Below the pieces are notes generated by a model. It had not been told where the DNA came from and did not search any database. It was given only the letters and a program-made list of their open reading frames with translations. From Chloroflexota bacterium (GTDB lineage: Bacteria; Chloroflexota; Dormibacteria; Dormibacterales; Dormibacteraceae), in contig VBKD01000156.1 of NCBI GenBank assembly GCA_005888075.1, positions 1-5,488 on the forward strand: a DNA stretch of 5,488 nucleotides, given 5' to 3'. The translations under genes and the position numbers were made by a program. Every line of letters starts with the position of its first letter. Position 1 is the stretch's first letter. Positions 1 through 5,046 of the stretch are shown piece by piece.

Positions 1-132
1 GGAGTGGGTGGCGAGAGCAAGCGGGTCATCGTTTCCCTGCACATGAGGCGTTGATTCGGAACTTCTGGCGCCAAAAGGGTGGAATTCGTAACTCCAAAAG
101 CCTGTTTGGCGCCAAAAGTGCGGAATTCGCGG
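1..132. other. Left-edge non-coding stretch downstream of imuB
   Basis: No complete gene is visible here. On the + strand one frame is open from base 1 to a TGA at 52-54 (residues ending ...VIVSLHMRR) and could be the last codons of a gene entering from the left and converging on imuB. On the - strand an ATG at 44 or 29, with a modest AGGGA-like sequence ahead of the latter, could start a third gene of the imu operon, but only about 14 residues are in the window and they do not look like the start of DnaE2. Neither reading can be decided. The rest is the direct-repeat block described separately. No hairpin followed by a T-run, which would end imuB transcription, is visible. Confidence 0.4.
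66..129. repeat. Two 23-base direct repeats made of short palindromes
   Basis: Bases 66-88 and 107-129 match at 21 of 23 positions (differences at the 13th and 15th bases) and are offset by 41 bases. Each copy contains the palindrome TGGCGCCA, an A/G-rich 8-base linker and the palindrome GAATTC. The second copy extends to a 12-base perfect palindrome, TTTGGCGCCAAA (105-116). Partial similarity also precedes the first copy (ATTCGGAACT at 54-63 against ATTCGTAACT at 84-93), so the block looks like a decayed tandem array with a unit of roughly 30-41 bases. It lies between the imuB stop and the left edge. Function is unknown: it could be an intergenic repeat family or a protein-binding site. Confidence 0.7.
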
Positions 133-1272
133 TCATGCAAAGCGCTCGGTGGGGACGGCGGAGGAGACATGTGCAAGCCGCGGCTTGGACACAACTTCAT
201 CGCCGTGTCTCTCCTGCAGTCGCTCCAGCGCAGCGATGACCTCTTCGCTCGATCCATCACCGCCCGCCCACAATCTCAGCTGACGCCGCCCCGCACCCTC
301 CAGCACAGGCAGCTCGATCCACAGCTCGGTGATCGGAGAGCGCGGTTGCCACTCCTTGATCCATGAGCCGATGAGCCCGAACAGCTCGACCGTGCTGCTC
401 AGCGGATGGCGCACCACAGACTCGCGCTGTTCCTGACCCGCGGATTCGAACAGGAGTCGCACCCGCACTTGCTTGGCGCCCGCACCGCGCAGTCCCAGCT
501 CGTCAGCCAGGTCTCCACAGAGCGCGCGAGAGACGAACAGCAGCGCCTCGCGGTCTTCGACCGGCTCATCGAACTGCCGATGCGCGCTCGTGAAGAGTGG
601 TGGGTGCCACGGCACGAGCTGATCGGGCTCCAACCCCCGCGCGAGGAGCACCGAATGCCGGCCATCGCGCCCGAGCTGGCTCTCGAGCTCTCGAGGGCCG
701 ATCGCCGCCACCGCGGACAGCGTGCGAAGACCCAGAAGATCAATTCGCTCCAGCTGCTCCATATCAAGCGGAAGCTCGCGAGAAGATAGTGGCGCGAGGA
801 ATGCTCTCGCATCGTCGACCTGCACGAGACGGCCAGGTCTTGCTCGTGCCGCAGCGAGCCGAGCCGTGAACGGCCCTGGCGCAAGACCAAGGCGAGGCTC
901 ACGACCGATGGCCTGGCGCAATCGCCTTCGCGCTTCGCGGATCGATTCGCCTGGGCTGACGACACCGCTCACATCGAGCCAGGCGATGCCCTCGTCTCGC
1001 ACCTCGACCACAGGGGCGAGGTCGTAGAGCGCCGAGGAGATGAGCTCGCGGATGCGGGCCGTGGCTTCAGGATCGGGCAGAACGAAGATCGCATGAGGGC
1101 AGAGATGCTCGGCCTGTCGCAGCGCCATCCCGGGCACCACGCCGAAAGGCAACGCCTCCTCTGATGCGGCGATCACGTGTTCTTCCCAGTGCCCGATGAT
1201 GACCGGCTTCCCATAGAGGTCAGGTCTCCGAGCCAGCTCCAGGTGGCCGGTCAGACCACAGCAGATACGCAT
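133..1272 (-). CDS. imuB: ImuB-like catalytically inactive Y-family polymerase homologue (mutasome adaptor)
   Basis: ImuB is the adaptor of the ImuA-ImuB-DnaE2 mutasome: it resembles a Y-family polymerase, cannot polymerise, and links the sliding clamp to the error-prone DnaE2. The 379-residue product has a degenerate palm start (residues 2-27, ending GKPVIIG), the Y-family segment GVVPGMALRQAEHLCP (44-59), the strand AWLDVSG (97-103), and a helix-hairpin-helix-like thumb region (roughly LERIDLLGLRTL) before a little-finger domain. The catalytic carboxylates are gone: Gly6 and Thr8 lie where the first Asp and nearby acid are expected, and Gly95-Ile96 replace the Asp-Glu pair. QLRLW at 331-335 fits a beta-clamp-binding motif like the QLPLW of mycobacterial ImuB. 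It is shorter than many ImuBs (about 500 residues), mostly at the C-terminus. The start overlaps the imuA end by 22 bases, so the two are probably translationally coupled. The family call is firm; partner interactions are inferred. Confidence 0.88.
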   Translation of the reverse strand: MRICCGLTGHLELARRPDLYGKPVIIGHWEEHVIAASEEALPFGVVPGMALRQAEHLCPHAIFVLPDPEATARIRELISSALYDLAPVVEVRDEGIAWLDVSGVVSPGESIREARRRLRQAIGREPRLGLAPGPFTARLAAARARPGRLVQVDDARAFLAPLSSRELPLDMEQLERIDLLGLRTLSAVAAIGPRELESQLGRDGRHSVLLARGLEPDQLVPWHPPLFTSAHRQFDEPVEDREALLFVSRALCGDLADELGLRGAGAKQVRVRLLFESAGQEQRESVVRHPLSSTVELFGLIGSWIKEWQPRSPITELWIELPVLEGAGRRQLRLWAGGDGSSEEVIAALERLQERHGDEVVSKPRLAHVSSAVPTERFA

Positions 1273-1997
1273 TCCGGTGTCTCTTCGAGGATTGGGGCCT
1301 CAACGATTGATGCCTGGTAGTCGGAAAGCGGCTGCGCACCCAGCGGGTAGTGGATCTCGAGAGCCGTCTCGCCGATTGGTGGCGCGACCCGGTTTTTCAA
1401 ACAGCGCGCGGACACGCGAAGTCCCACGAGCTGTCCGCGCTCCCATATCCACTGGATGCGTGAGAAGCCAAGGCTGAAGCTGGAAGCGTGGGCGAAGGCC
1501 CGGCTCGGCGCATCGACCACCGCCACCAGCACTGTCCCGGAGCGATTGGCCCCCGACTCCACAGGTCCAAGCCACTGCTCTCGAACCTCGCCCATTAAAA
1601 GGATGAAGCCGGCCCCGGCACGAGCGAGCGCGGCCGCCGCCTCGCCGGCGATCTCAGGACCTGGCGCGCGGACGACGGTCAGCGCGCTCAGGTCTGGATA
1701 GAAGGGAAGGAGGCTCCATGGGTCGAATCCGCCGCTGTCGATGACCATCGCGTGGGCGAACTCGTGGGTGGCGTTCGCCAGTAGCGCCAGGGCGAGGGTG
1801 AGCTTGCCGCAAGTCCCGTTCCCCGTAAACAGAGAGACACGGCCCCGAGGCAGTCCGCCGATCCCGGTCAAGCTGTCGATCGGTGTCCGGCTGCGCCATG
1901 GTTGCGGCGGCGGCAATTCGGCCGCCCTCGTCAGCGCCTGGCTGCCGAAACGGACACGAATGGAATCGATCGCGGACTCGAGTCGTAGTTCCTGCAT
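1251..1997 (-). CDS. imuA: ImuA-like RecA-fold protein of the SOS mutasome
   Basis: ImuA is a RecA/SulA-related protein encoded with imuB and dnaE2 and needed for damage-induced mutagenesis through DnaE2. This 248-residue product, of normal family length, has the RecA-like order: a start segment IDSLTGIGGLPRGRVSLFTG (40-59), a P-loop GNGTCGKLT (59-67), a strand with AMVIDSGGFDP, and YPDLSALTVVRAPG after it. In the P-loop the usual Thr/Ser directly after Lys65 is Leu66 (RecA has GKTT, here GKLT), so nucleotide binding may be weakened. The ATG at 1997 is the natural start because the protein then begins just before the conserved region; no strong Shine-Dalgarno sequence precedes it. It is the first gene of the leftward operon, behind a promoter with an SOS-type operator. 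The combination with imuB in the same order as known cassettes makes the identification solid. Confidence 0.85.
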   Translation of the reverse strand: MQELRLESAIDSIRVRFGSQALTRAAELPPPQPWRSRTPIDSLTGIGGLPRGRVSLFTGNGTCGKLTLALALLANATHEFAHAMVIDSGGFDPWSLLPFYPDLSALTVVRAPGPEIAGEAAAALARAGAGFILLMGEVREQWLGPVESGANRSGTVLVAVVDAPSRAFAHASSFSLGFSRIQWIWERGQLVGLRVSARCLKNRVAPPIGETALEIHYPLGAQPLSDYQASIVEAPILEETPECVSAVV

Positions 1998-2047
1998 CTT
2001 TTTGCTTGCCCCGAGGAGAAGACGCAGGGGAGAGTGGGGGCACTCAG

Positions 2048-2077
2048 ACCATAGCGAACAATTGTTCGATATGTCAA
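2048..2077 (-). promoter_or_regulatory. imuAB promoter (-35 TTGACA, -10 TATGGT)
   Basis: Read leftward, 2077-2072 is a perfect sigma-70 -35 hexamer TTGACA. An 18-base spacer follows, then TATGGT (2053-2048), a 4 of 6 match to TATAAT; a 17-base spacer would give CTATGG instead. Transcription would begin near 2041, leaving a leader of about 43 bases before the imuA ATG. The entire spacer is occupied by the palindromic operator, a classic layout for repression. Confidence 0.7.
2051..2072. promoter_or_regulatory. SOS-box-like palindromic operator (GAAC-N4-GTTC)
   Basis: Bases 2055-2068 form the perfect 14-base palindrome CGAACAATTGTTCG. The symmetry continues outward to 2051 and 2072 with only one mismatched pair (2054/2069). 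GAAC-N4-GTTC is the core of the LexA box of Gram-positive-type lineages. Its location between -35 and -10 of the imuAB promoter fits LexA repression relieved by DNA damage, as known for imu cassettes elsewhere. LexA as the binding protein is inferred; its gene is not in the window. The site also lies 43 bases before the thiO start, so divergent transcription could be affected. Confidence 0.75.
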
Positions 2078-2110
2078 GTTCTTTTCCGCGTCTCTCTAAT
2101 GTCCTTCTAT

Positions 2111-3124
2111 ATGCCGAGGGTCGTTGTCATCGGGGGCGGGGTCATCGGCTGCGCGATCGCCGAGAGGCTCAGCCTCGAACGTCACCACGTCACGCTCCTC
2201 GAACGCGACCAGCTTGGCGGTCGCGCCTCAGGCGCCGCAGCTGGAGAGCTGAGTCCTCTCAGCGGCACGGCGCAGGCCGAGGCCCAGGCACAGAAGAGCT
2301 TGAAGATGTTCCCCGATCTCATCGAGCGCATCGAGAAAGACAGCGCGATGAACGTCGAGTACCACGTCCAGCGCGGGCTGCTGGCCGCCTTCACCCAGGA
2401 CGAGGCAGCGGATCTGCAGGCAAACGGAGGGCGCTGGCTCGATGCGGATGAAAGCCGCAAGGCAGAACCTGCGCTGACCTCAGACATCGTCGGCGCCTCA
2501 CTTCTCGAGCACGCTCACCTGACGCCGCCGAGGTTTGTCCGCGCGCTGGCCCGAGCCGCTGTGGCGCATGGCGCCGAGATTCACGAAGGCATGCCCGCAA
2601 GCGGGTTTGACATCACGGGCCGGGAGATCGCCCGGGTCGTGACGCCGAGCGCGTCTTTCGATGCGGACTGGGTCGTCATCGCGGCAGGTCCATGGAGCGG
2701 AGAGGTCGCCGCAGGCGCCGGCGTCTCGATCGACGTGCGTCCCCAGCGTGGTCAGCTCGCGGCGCTGGATCCCAGCGGGCTGATCCTCACCCACAGCATC
2801 TTCTGGGCCAGCGGATACCTGGTGCCCAAAGGAGACGGCACGATCATCGCCGGAGGCACTGAGGAGGACTCTGGCTTCGACGATCGTCCAACGGCGGAGG
2901 GCATCGCTTCCCTGCTCGAGCTGGCGAAGCGTCTGGTCCCTTCTCTCGCGGGCGCAGCGCTGCAGCGTGTGTGGGCCGGCCTGCGCCCCGTGACGCCCGA
3001 CGGACAGCCCATCGTCGCGACCGTCGGTCTTCCGAACCTCATCATCGCCACGGGCCATCACCGCAAAGGGATCCTGCTCGCGCCACTCGCGGCAACGACC
3101 GTCTCATCGATCATCAATCGTTAG
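2111..3124 (+). CDS. thiO: FAD-dependent glycine oxidase-type amine oxidase (ThiO-like)
   Basis: Enzymes of this D-amino-acid-oxidase/glycine oxidase family oxidise glycine, sarcosine or D-amino acids with FAD and O2. ThiO makes iminoglycine for the thiazole of thiamine. The 337-residue product starts with the dinucleotide fold: VVVIGGGVIG (residues 4-13, GxGxxG) and Glu31 ending the second strand, which binds the FAD ribose. ASGAAAGEL (39-47) follows. Near the end are WAGLRPVTPDG (288-298) and ATGHHRKGILLAP (313-325), typical of ThiO. Arg292 and Arg318 line up with the two active-site arginines of Bacillus glycine oxidase. It is somewhat shorter than that enzyme, mainly at the C-terminal tail. 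ATG at 2111 places the Rossmann strand at the very N-terminus; ATG at 2099 would add four residues, and neither has a Shine-Dalgarno sequence. No other thiamine gene is nearby, so another small amine as substrate is possible. Confidence 0.78.
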   Translation: MPRVVVIGGGVIGCAIAERLSLERHHVTLLERDQLGGRASGAAAGELSPLSGTAQAEAQAQKSLKMFPDLIERIEKDSAMNVEYHVQRGLLAAFTQDEAADLQANGGRWLDADESRKAEPALTSDIVGASLLEHAHLTPPRFVRALARAAVAHGAEIHEGMPASGFDITGREIARVVTPSASFDADWVVIAAGPWSGEVAAGAGVSIDVRPQRGQLAALDPSGLILTHSIFWASGYLVPKGDGTIIAGGTEEDSGFDDRPTAEGIASLLELAKRLVPSLAGAALQRVWAGLRPVTPDGQPIVATVGLPNLIIATGHHRKGILLAPLAATTVSSIINR

Positions 3125-3128
3125 ATAT

Positions 3129-3158
3129 AAAAAGGCCGGGACTCCACAGAGCCCCGGC
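3129..3158 (-). terminator. Intrinsic terminator for the lysine-rich microgene
   Basis: Read leftward, 3158-3135 folds into a stem of six G/C pairs, one G-U wobble and three more pairs around a TGTG loop (arms GCCGGGGCTC and GAGTCCCGGC). One base later comes TTTTT (3133-3129) and then an AT-rich tail. This is a textbook rho-independent terminator on the - strand. On the + strand the stem has an A/C mismatch and no following T-run, so it serves thiO poorly, although it begins only 10 bases after the thiO stop. Confidence 0.85.
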
Positions 3159-3193
3159 GCTACGAACTTACGAAACGAACGAAGAGAAGTGAG

Positions 3194-3268
3194 TTACTTC
3201 TTCTTCGAGGTCTTCTTGGCGGCCTTCTTGGCTGCCGGCTTCTTGGCTGCCTTCTTCTTTGCCATCAT
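3194..3268 (-). CDS. 24-residue lysine/alanine-rich histone H1-tail-like microprotein
   Basis: The leftward reading frame encodes MMAKKKAAKKPAAKKAAKK followed by TSKKK and a TAA stop. Twelve of 24 residues are Lys and seven are Ala, with one Pro and no acidic or aromatic residue. Such AKKPAAKKA tracts are typical of H1-like tails and bacterial nucleoid proteins (HU extensions, Hc1-like and AlgP-like proteins), which bind DNA or RNA by charge; here the tail is the entire protein. Two adjacent ATGs (3268 and 3265) are possible. The AAGGAGGT sequence sits 4 bases before the first and 7 before the second, so the second (23 residues) may be preferred. A strong terminator follows the stop by about 35 bases, so the gene has its own expression signals and converges on thiO. 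A DNA- or RNA-binding role is inference. The AAG/GCC repeats alone could arise by drift, but the start and end signals argue against that. Confidence 0.72.
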   Translation of the reverse strand: MMAKKKAAKKPAAKKAAKKTSKKK

Positions 3269-3272
3269 CTTT

Positions 3273-3280
3273 ACCTCCTT
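3273..3280 (-). promoter_or_regulatory. Near-perfect Shine-Dalgarno sequence of the microgene
   Basis: Read leftward, 3280-3273 is AAGGAGGT, the full complement of the 16S anti-Shine-Dalgarno core, 4 or 7 bases before the two possible ATGs. It is by far the strongest ribosome binding site in the window; imuA, thiO and both hydrolases lack a comparable one. This points to high translation of the peptide. Confidence 0.8.
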
Positions 3281-3301
3281 CTCCAGTTAATACGGACCCG
3301 A

Positions 3302-3328
3302 GGTTCCATAGGTGTTGGGGGGTTCCAT
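3302..3328. repeat. Short direct repeat upstream of the microgene
   Basis: GGTTCCAT occurs at 3302-3309 and 3321-3328, 19 bases apart, with looser similarity (GGTG-type sequence) after each copy. The pair lies 34 bases ahead of the microgene start. Two turns of spacing and this position would suit a regulator binding as a dimer, but eight bases twice can also be chance. Confidence 0.4.
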
Positions 3329-3551
3329 GTTTGGTGTGACGTTATGACGATGTCTCCTGAACGCACCTCCTCTGTAACCCCACGAGCTGCGTCACGGACC
3401 CTCATCGATGAGATATCCGAGACGTTGGCGGTTCTACGAAATGGCGCACGTTCTCGCGTCGGGTCCGTTGCCTCTGTGGTAGCAACCACGAGTCGCATCG
3501 CCATACAAGGTGTTGTGATACTCGAATGCACCCTCTCACGTCAATGGGTCG

Positions 3552-3569
3552 CGCGAAATTTTTTTCGCG
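3552..3569. repeat. Inverted repeat with T-run core and neighbouring A-run
   Basis: CGCGAAA (3552-3558) pairs with TTTCGCG (3563-3569) around four T bases. Nearby AAAAAATT (3580-3587) can alternatively pair with AATTTTTT (3557-3564), giving two competing hairpins. This is the most A/T-rich spot in the window. It could be a curved or easily melted control region for the downstream hydrolase genes, or part of a transcription end; the T-run sits inside the hairpin loop, not after it, so a standard terminator is unlikely. Confidence 0.5.
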
Positions 3570-3598
3570 ACGCATGTGGAAAAAATTGCGGGACTCGC

Positions 3599-3621
3599 GT
3601 CGATGATGACCATTCATCGAC
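3599..3621. repeat. Perfect 8-base inverted repeat (GTCGATGA / TCATCGAC)
   Basis: GTCGATGA (3599-3606) and TCATCGAC (3614-3621) are exact reverse complements separated by seven bases. The site is about 50 bases before the first hydrolase ATG, a typical operator position, and could bind a dimeric repressor or fold in the mRNA leader. No regulator gene is present in the window. Confidence 0.55.
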
Positions 3622-3647
3622 CTTTCACGACGTCTCACGACCTTTTG
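3618..3647. repeat. Three tandem 10-base units just before the hydrolase gene
   Basis: CGACCTTTCA, CGACGTCTCA and CGACCTTTTG follow each other without gaps. Each differs from the first by two bases. The period equals about one helical turn, so the same face of DNA would present CGAC every turn. The array overlaps the right arm of the inverted repeat and ends 22 bases before the hydrolase ATG. Confidence 0.5.
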
Positions 3648-3669
3648 AAAGACTGCGACGATAGACATC

Positions 3670-4170
3670 ATGCGAGTCGTCCTCGGTCATGGAGCATCAG
3701 GCAACGCGGCATCGATGAAGCCCTACGTCGTTGGTCTCAAGCGACGTGGAATCGATGCGGTCGCGGTGGATCTTCCTCGTGGTGACGCGGAAAAAGCGGT
3801 GCCTGTCTTCATCAAGACGTCGGGTCGAGGACGTGAGGTCATCGGTGGTGGTCAGTCCTTCGGTGGAAGGGTCGCCAGCATGGCCGCGATCGAGGCGGAC
3901 TTCGGTGGACTGATCCTTTTTTCGTATCCGCTGCATCGTCCCGGCCATCAAGAAGAACTACGTACGGCGCATTTTCGGTCGATTCGATGCCCGACCCTCT
4001 TCATGAGCGGAGACCGTGACCCTTTCGCTCGCATCGACCTGTTGCGAGAGGCTGTGAAGCTCATTCCGCACGCTCAGCTAGAGGTCTTCGAGGGTCAGGG
4101 CCACGGCCTGCTCGCCGTTTTGGATCGAGCCCTCGACGTCGCGGCGGAATTCATTCAGAAAATCAAATGA
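3670..4170 (+). CDS. Short alpha/beta hydrolase of the TEX30/KANL3-like (dienelactone hydrolase-like) type
   Basis: A small serine hydrolase, probably cytoplasmic; the substrate is unknown. The 166 residues begin directly with the oxyanion-hole strand VVLGHGASG (3-11). They continue through a strand ending DLPRGD (34-39), the nucleophile elbow GGQSFGGR (60-67, Ser63), the family-typical LFSYPLHRPG (83-92) with ELR after it, then PTLFMSGDRDPF (108-119, acid Asp117) and EGQGHGL (141-147, His145). The full triad is present. The GLI-x-x-SYPLH-x-P block is characteristic of the TEX30/KANL3-like group. Relatives are usually about 200 residues with two further N-terminal strands; here an in-frame TGA at 3646-3648 leaves no room for them, and ATG 3670 is the only conventional start. 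No Shine-Dalgarno sequence is seen. Its stop overlaps the next ATG (ATGA). Codon choice looks less GC-biased than its neighbours, a visual impression that would fit transfer. Confidence 0.75.
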   Translation: MRVVLGHGASGNAASMKPYVVGLKRRGIDAVAVDLPRGDAEKAVPVFIKTSGRGREVIGGGQSFGGRVASMAAIEADFGGLILFSYPLHRPGHQEELRTAHFRSIRCPTLFMSGDRDPFARIDLLREAVKLIPHAQLEVFEGQGHGLLAVLDRALDVAAEFIQKIK

Positions 4171-5036
4171 CCGCCAGCCGCCACATGGTCGAGACCAACG
4201 GCCTGAGGTTCGGCACCATGGTGGACGGGCCCGTGACCGGCGACCTCGCCATTCTTCTCCACGGTTTTCCCGAAGGGGCGGAGTCGTGGCTGCGGCAGGT
4301 TGATGCGCTGGCCAAGGCCGGCTACCTAGCGGTCGCTCCCGATACGCGTGGGTACGGAATGAGCGACGCGCCACAGGGCGTCGAGCCCTATGCGATGGAC
4401 CACCTGGTCGAAGACGTCGTGGGATTCATAAGGTCCTTCGGCCGCACGCGGGCCCACATCGCGGGCCATGACTGGGGCGCGCTCGTCGCGTGGTTCTTCG
4501 CGAGCCGCCATCCGGAGATGACCGAGACCCTGACGGTCCTGTCGGTCGGGCATCCTGCGGCTCTCGCCGCCGCCACCGCCTCCGACGCCGATCAACAGGA
4601 GCGCTCCCGCTATGTCGGACTGTTCCTGACCGAGGGCAAGGCGGAGCAGGTCCTCGCGGACGATGACTACCAGCGAGTGCGGGGGATGCTCACGGGGCAC
4701 AACCCCAAGGCGGTGCCTGCGAGTGTCGTCGACAAATACGTGCGTTCGTTGTCGAGGCCGGGGCGCTTGACCGCCGCCCTCAACTACTACCGCGCGAACC
4801 TCTCAGGCGACTCCGCATGGGCGTCGCTCAAGGTCGAGGAAGTGAAGGTCACCGCGCCGACGCTGCTGATATGGGGCGATCAGGACCCCGCGCTGGGGCG
4901 GCGGTCGATCGAGGAAACCGCGCCACTCATGACGGGCGACTACCGGCTCGTCGTCCTGGAAGGCGCCGGACACTGGCTGCAGTTCGAACGCCCGGACGAG
5001 GTGAACCGCTCCCTCATCGAAGCTGTCAGCAATTAA
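4167..5036 (+). CDS. Epoxide hydrolase-like alpha/beta hydrolase (Asp nucleophile)
   Basis: Enzymes of this branch open epoxides, or in relatives cleave carbon-halogen bonds, through an aspartyl-ester intermediate. The 289-residue product, of full family length, has the oxyanion motif HGFPE (32-36), DTRGYGMSDAP (59-69), the nucleophile elbow GHDWGA (100-105, Asp102), a helical lid from about 130 to 215, the acid in WGDQDPALG (236-244, Asp240) and GAGHWLQFERPDEV (266-279, His269). Asp instead of Ser at the elbow excludes an ordinary esterase. Lid tyrosines that would activate the epoxide are candidates at Tyr149 and Tyr207/Tyr208 (NYYRAN). The combination GHDWG with HGFP favours epoxide hydrolase over haloalkane dehalogenase, but the substrate cannot be read. 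There is no signal peptide, so it is cytoplasmic. ATG at 4167 shares the ATGA with the preceding hydrolase stop, implying translational coupling; no Shine-Dalgarno sequence is evident. Confidence 0.82.
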   Translation: MTASRHMVETNGLRFGTMVDGPVTGDLAILLHGFPEGAESWLRQVDALAKAGYLAVAPDTRGYGMSDAPQGVEPYAMDHLVEDVVGFIRSFGRTRAHIAGHDWGALVAWFFASRHPEMTETLTVLSVGHPAALAAATASDADQQERSRYVGLFLTEGKAEQVLADDDYQRVRGMLTGHNPKAVPASVVDKYVRSLSRPGRLTAALNYYRANLSGDSAWASLKVEEVKVTAPTLLIWGDQDPALGRRSIEETAPLMTGDYRLVVLEGAGHWLQFERPDEVNRSLIEAVSN

Positions 5037-5046
5037 GCTTTCCCCG

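Larger units (their letters stand above)
3269..3669. other. About 400 bases without a convincing gene between microgene and hydrolases
   Basis: Both strands have open frames here (leftward 3531-3271, rightward 3344-3664), but their translations show no domain, hydrophobic pattern or ribosome binding site, and they overlap each other. The stretch should carry the leftward promoter of the microgene and the rightward promoter of the hydrolases. No convincing -35/-10 pair was found for either: TATTAA (3292-3287, leftward) would start transcription inside the Shine-Dalgarno sequence. It does hold direct repeats, two inverted repeats, A/T tracts and a 10-base tandem repeat, listed separately. It looks less GC-rich than the flanking genes. 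Confidence 0.5.

Noticed and set aside
66..129. CRISPR array
   Set aside because: Only two short repeats with an 18-base gap, themselves made of palindromes; no third full copy and no cas gene.
399..965. 188-codon leftward open frame inside imuB
   Set aside because: It is a shadow of imuB in another frame, Ser/Arg-rich with no domain features, as expected for high-GC DNA.
1883..2110. Long N-terminal extension of the thiO frame to ATG 1883
   Set aside because: It runs antisense through the imuA start, contains the operator region, and the Rossmann strand naturally begins right at ATG 2111.
1741..2451. 236-codon rightward open frame across imuA and thiO
   Set aside because: It crosses the divergent promoter and both recognised genes, and its translation is Arg/Pro-rich low-complexity sequence.
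2498..3061. 187-codon leftward open frame opposite thiO
   Set aside because: It is antisense to a gene with clear FAD-family motifs and has no recognisable motif of its own.
3287..3292. TATTAA as -10 box of the microgene promoter
   Set aside because: Transcription would start within the Shine-Dalgarno sequence and no -35 match lies 16-18 bases upstream.
3271..3531. 86-codon leftward open frame upstream of the microgene
   Set aside because: Its end covers the microgene Shine-Dalgarno sequence, it has no ribosome binding site, and its translation shows no protein-like pattern.
3344..3664. 106-codon rightward open frame before the hydrolases
   Set aside because: No ribosome binding site; it runs through the T-run hairpin and repeats, and the composition is unlike the neighbouring genes.
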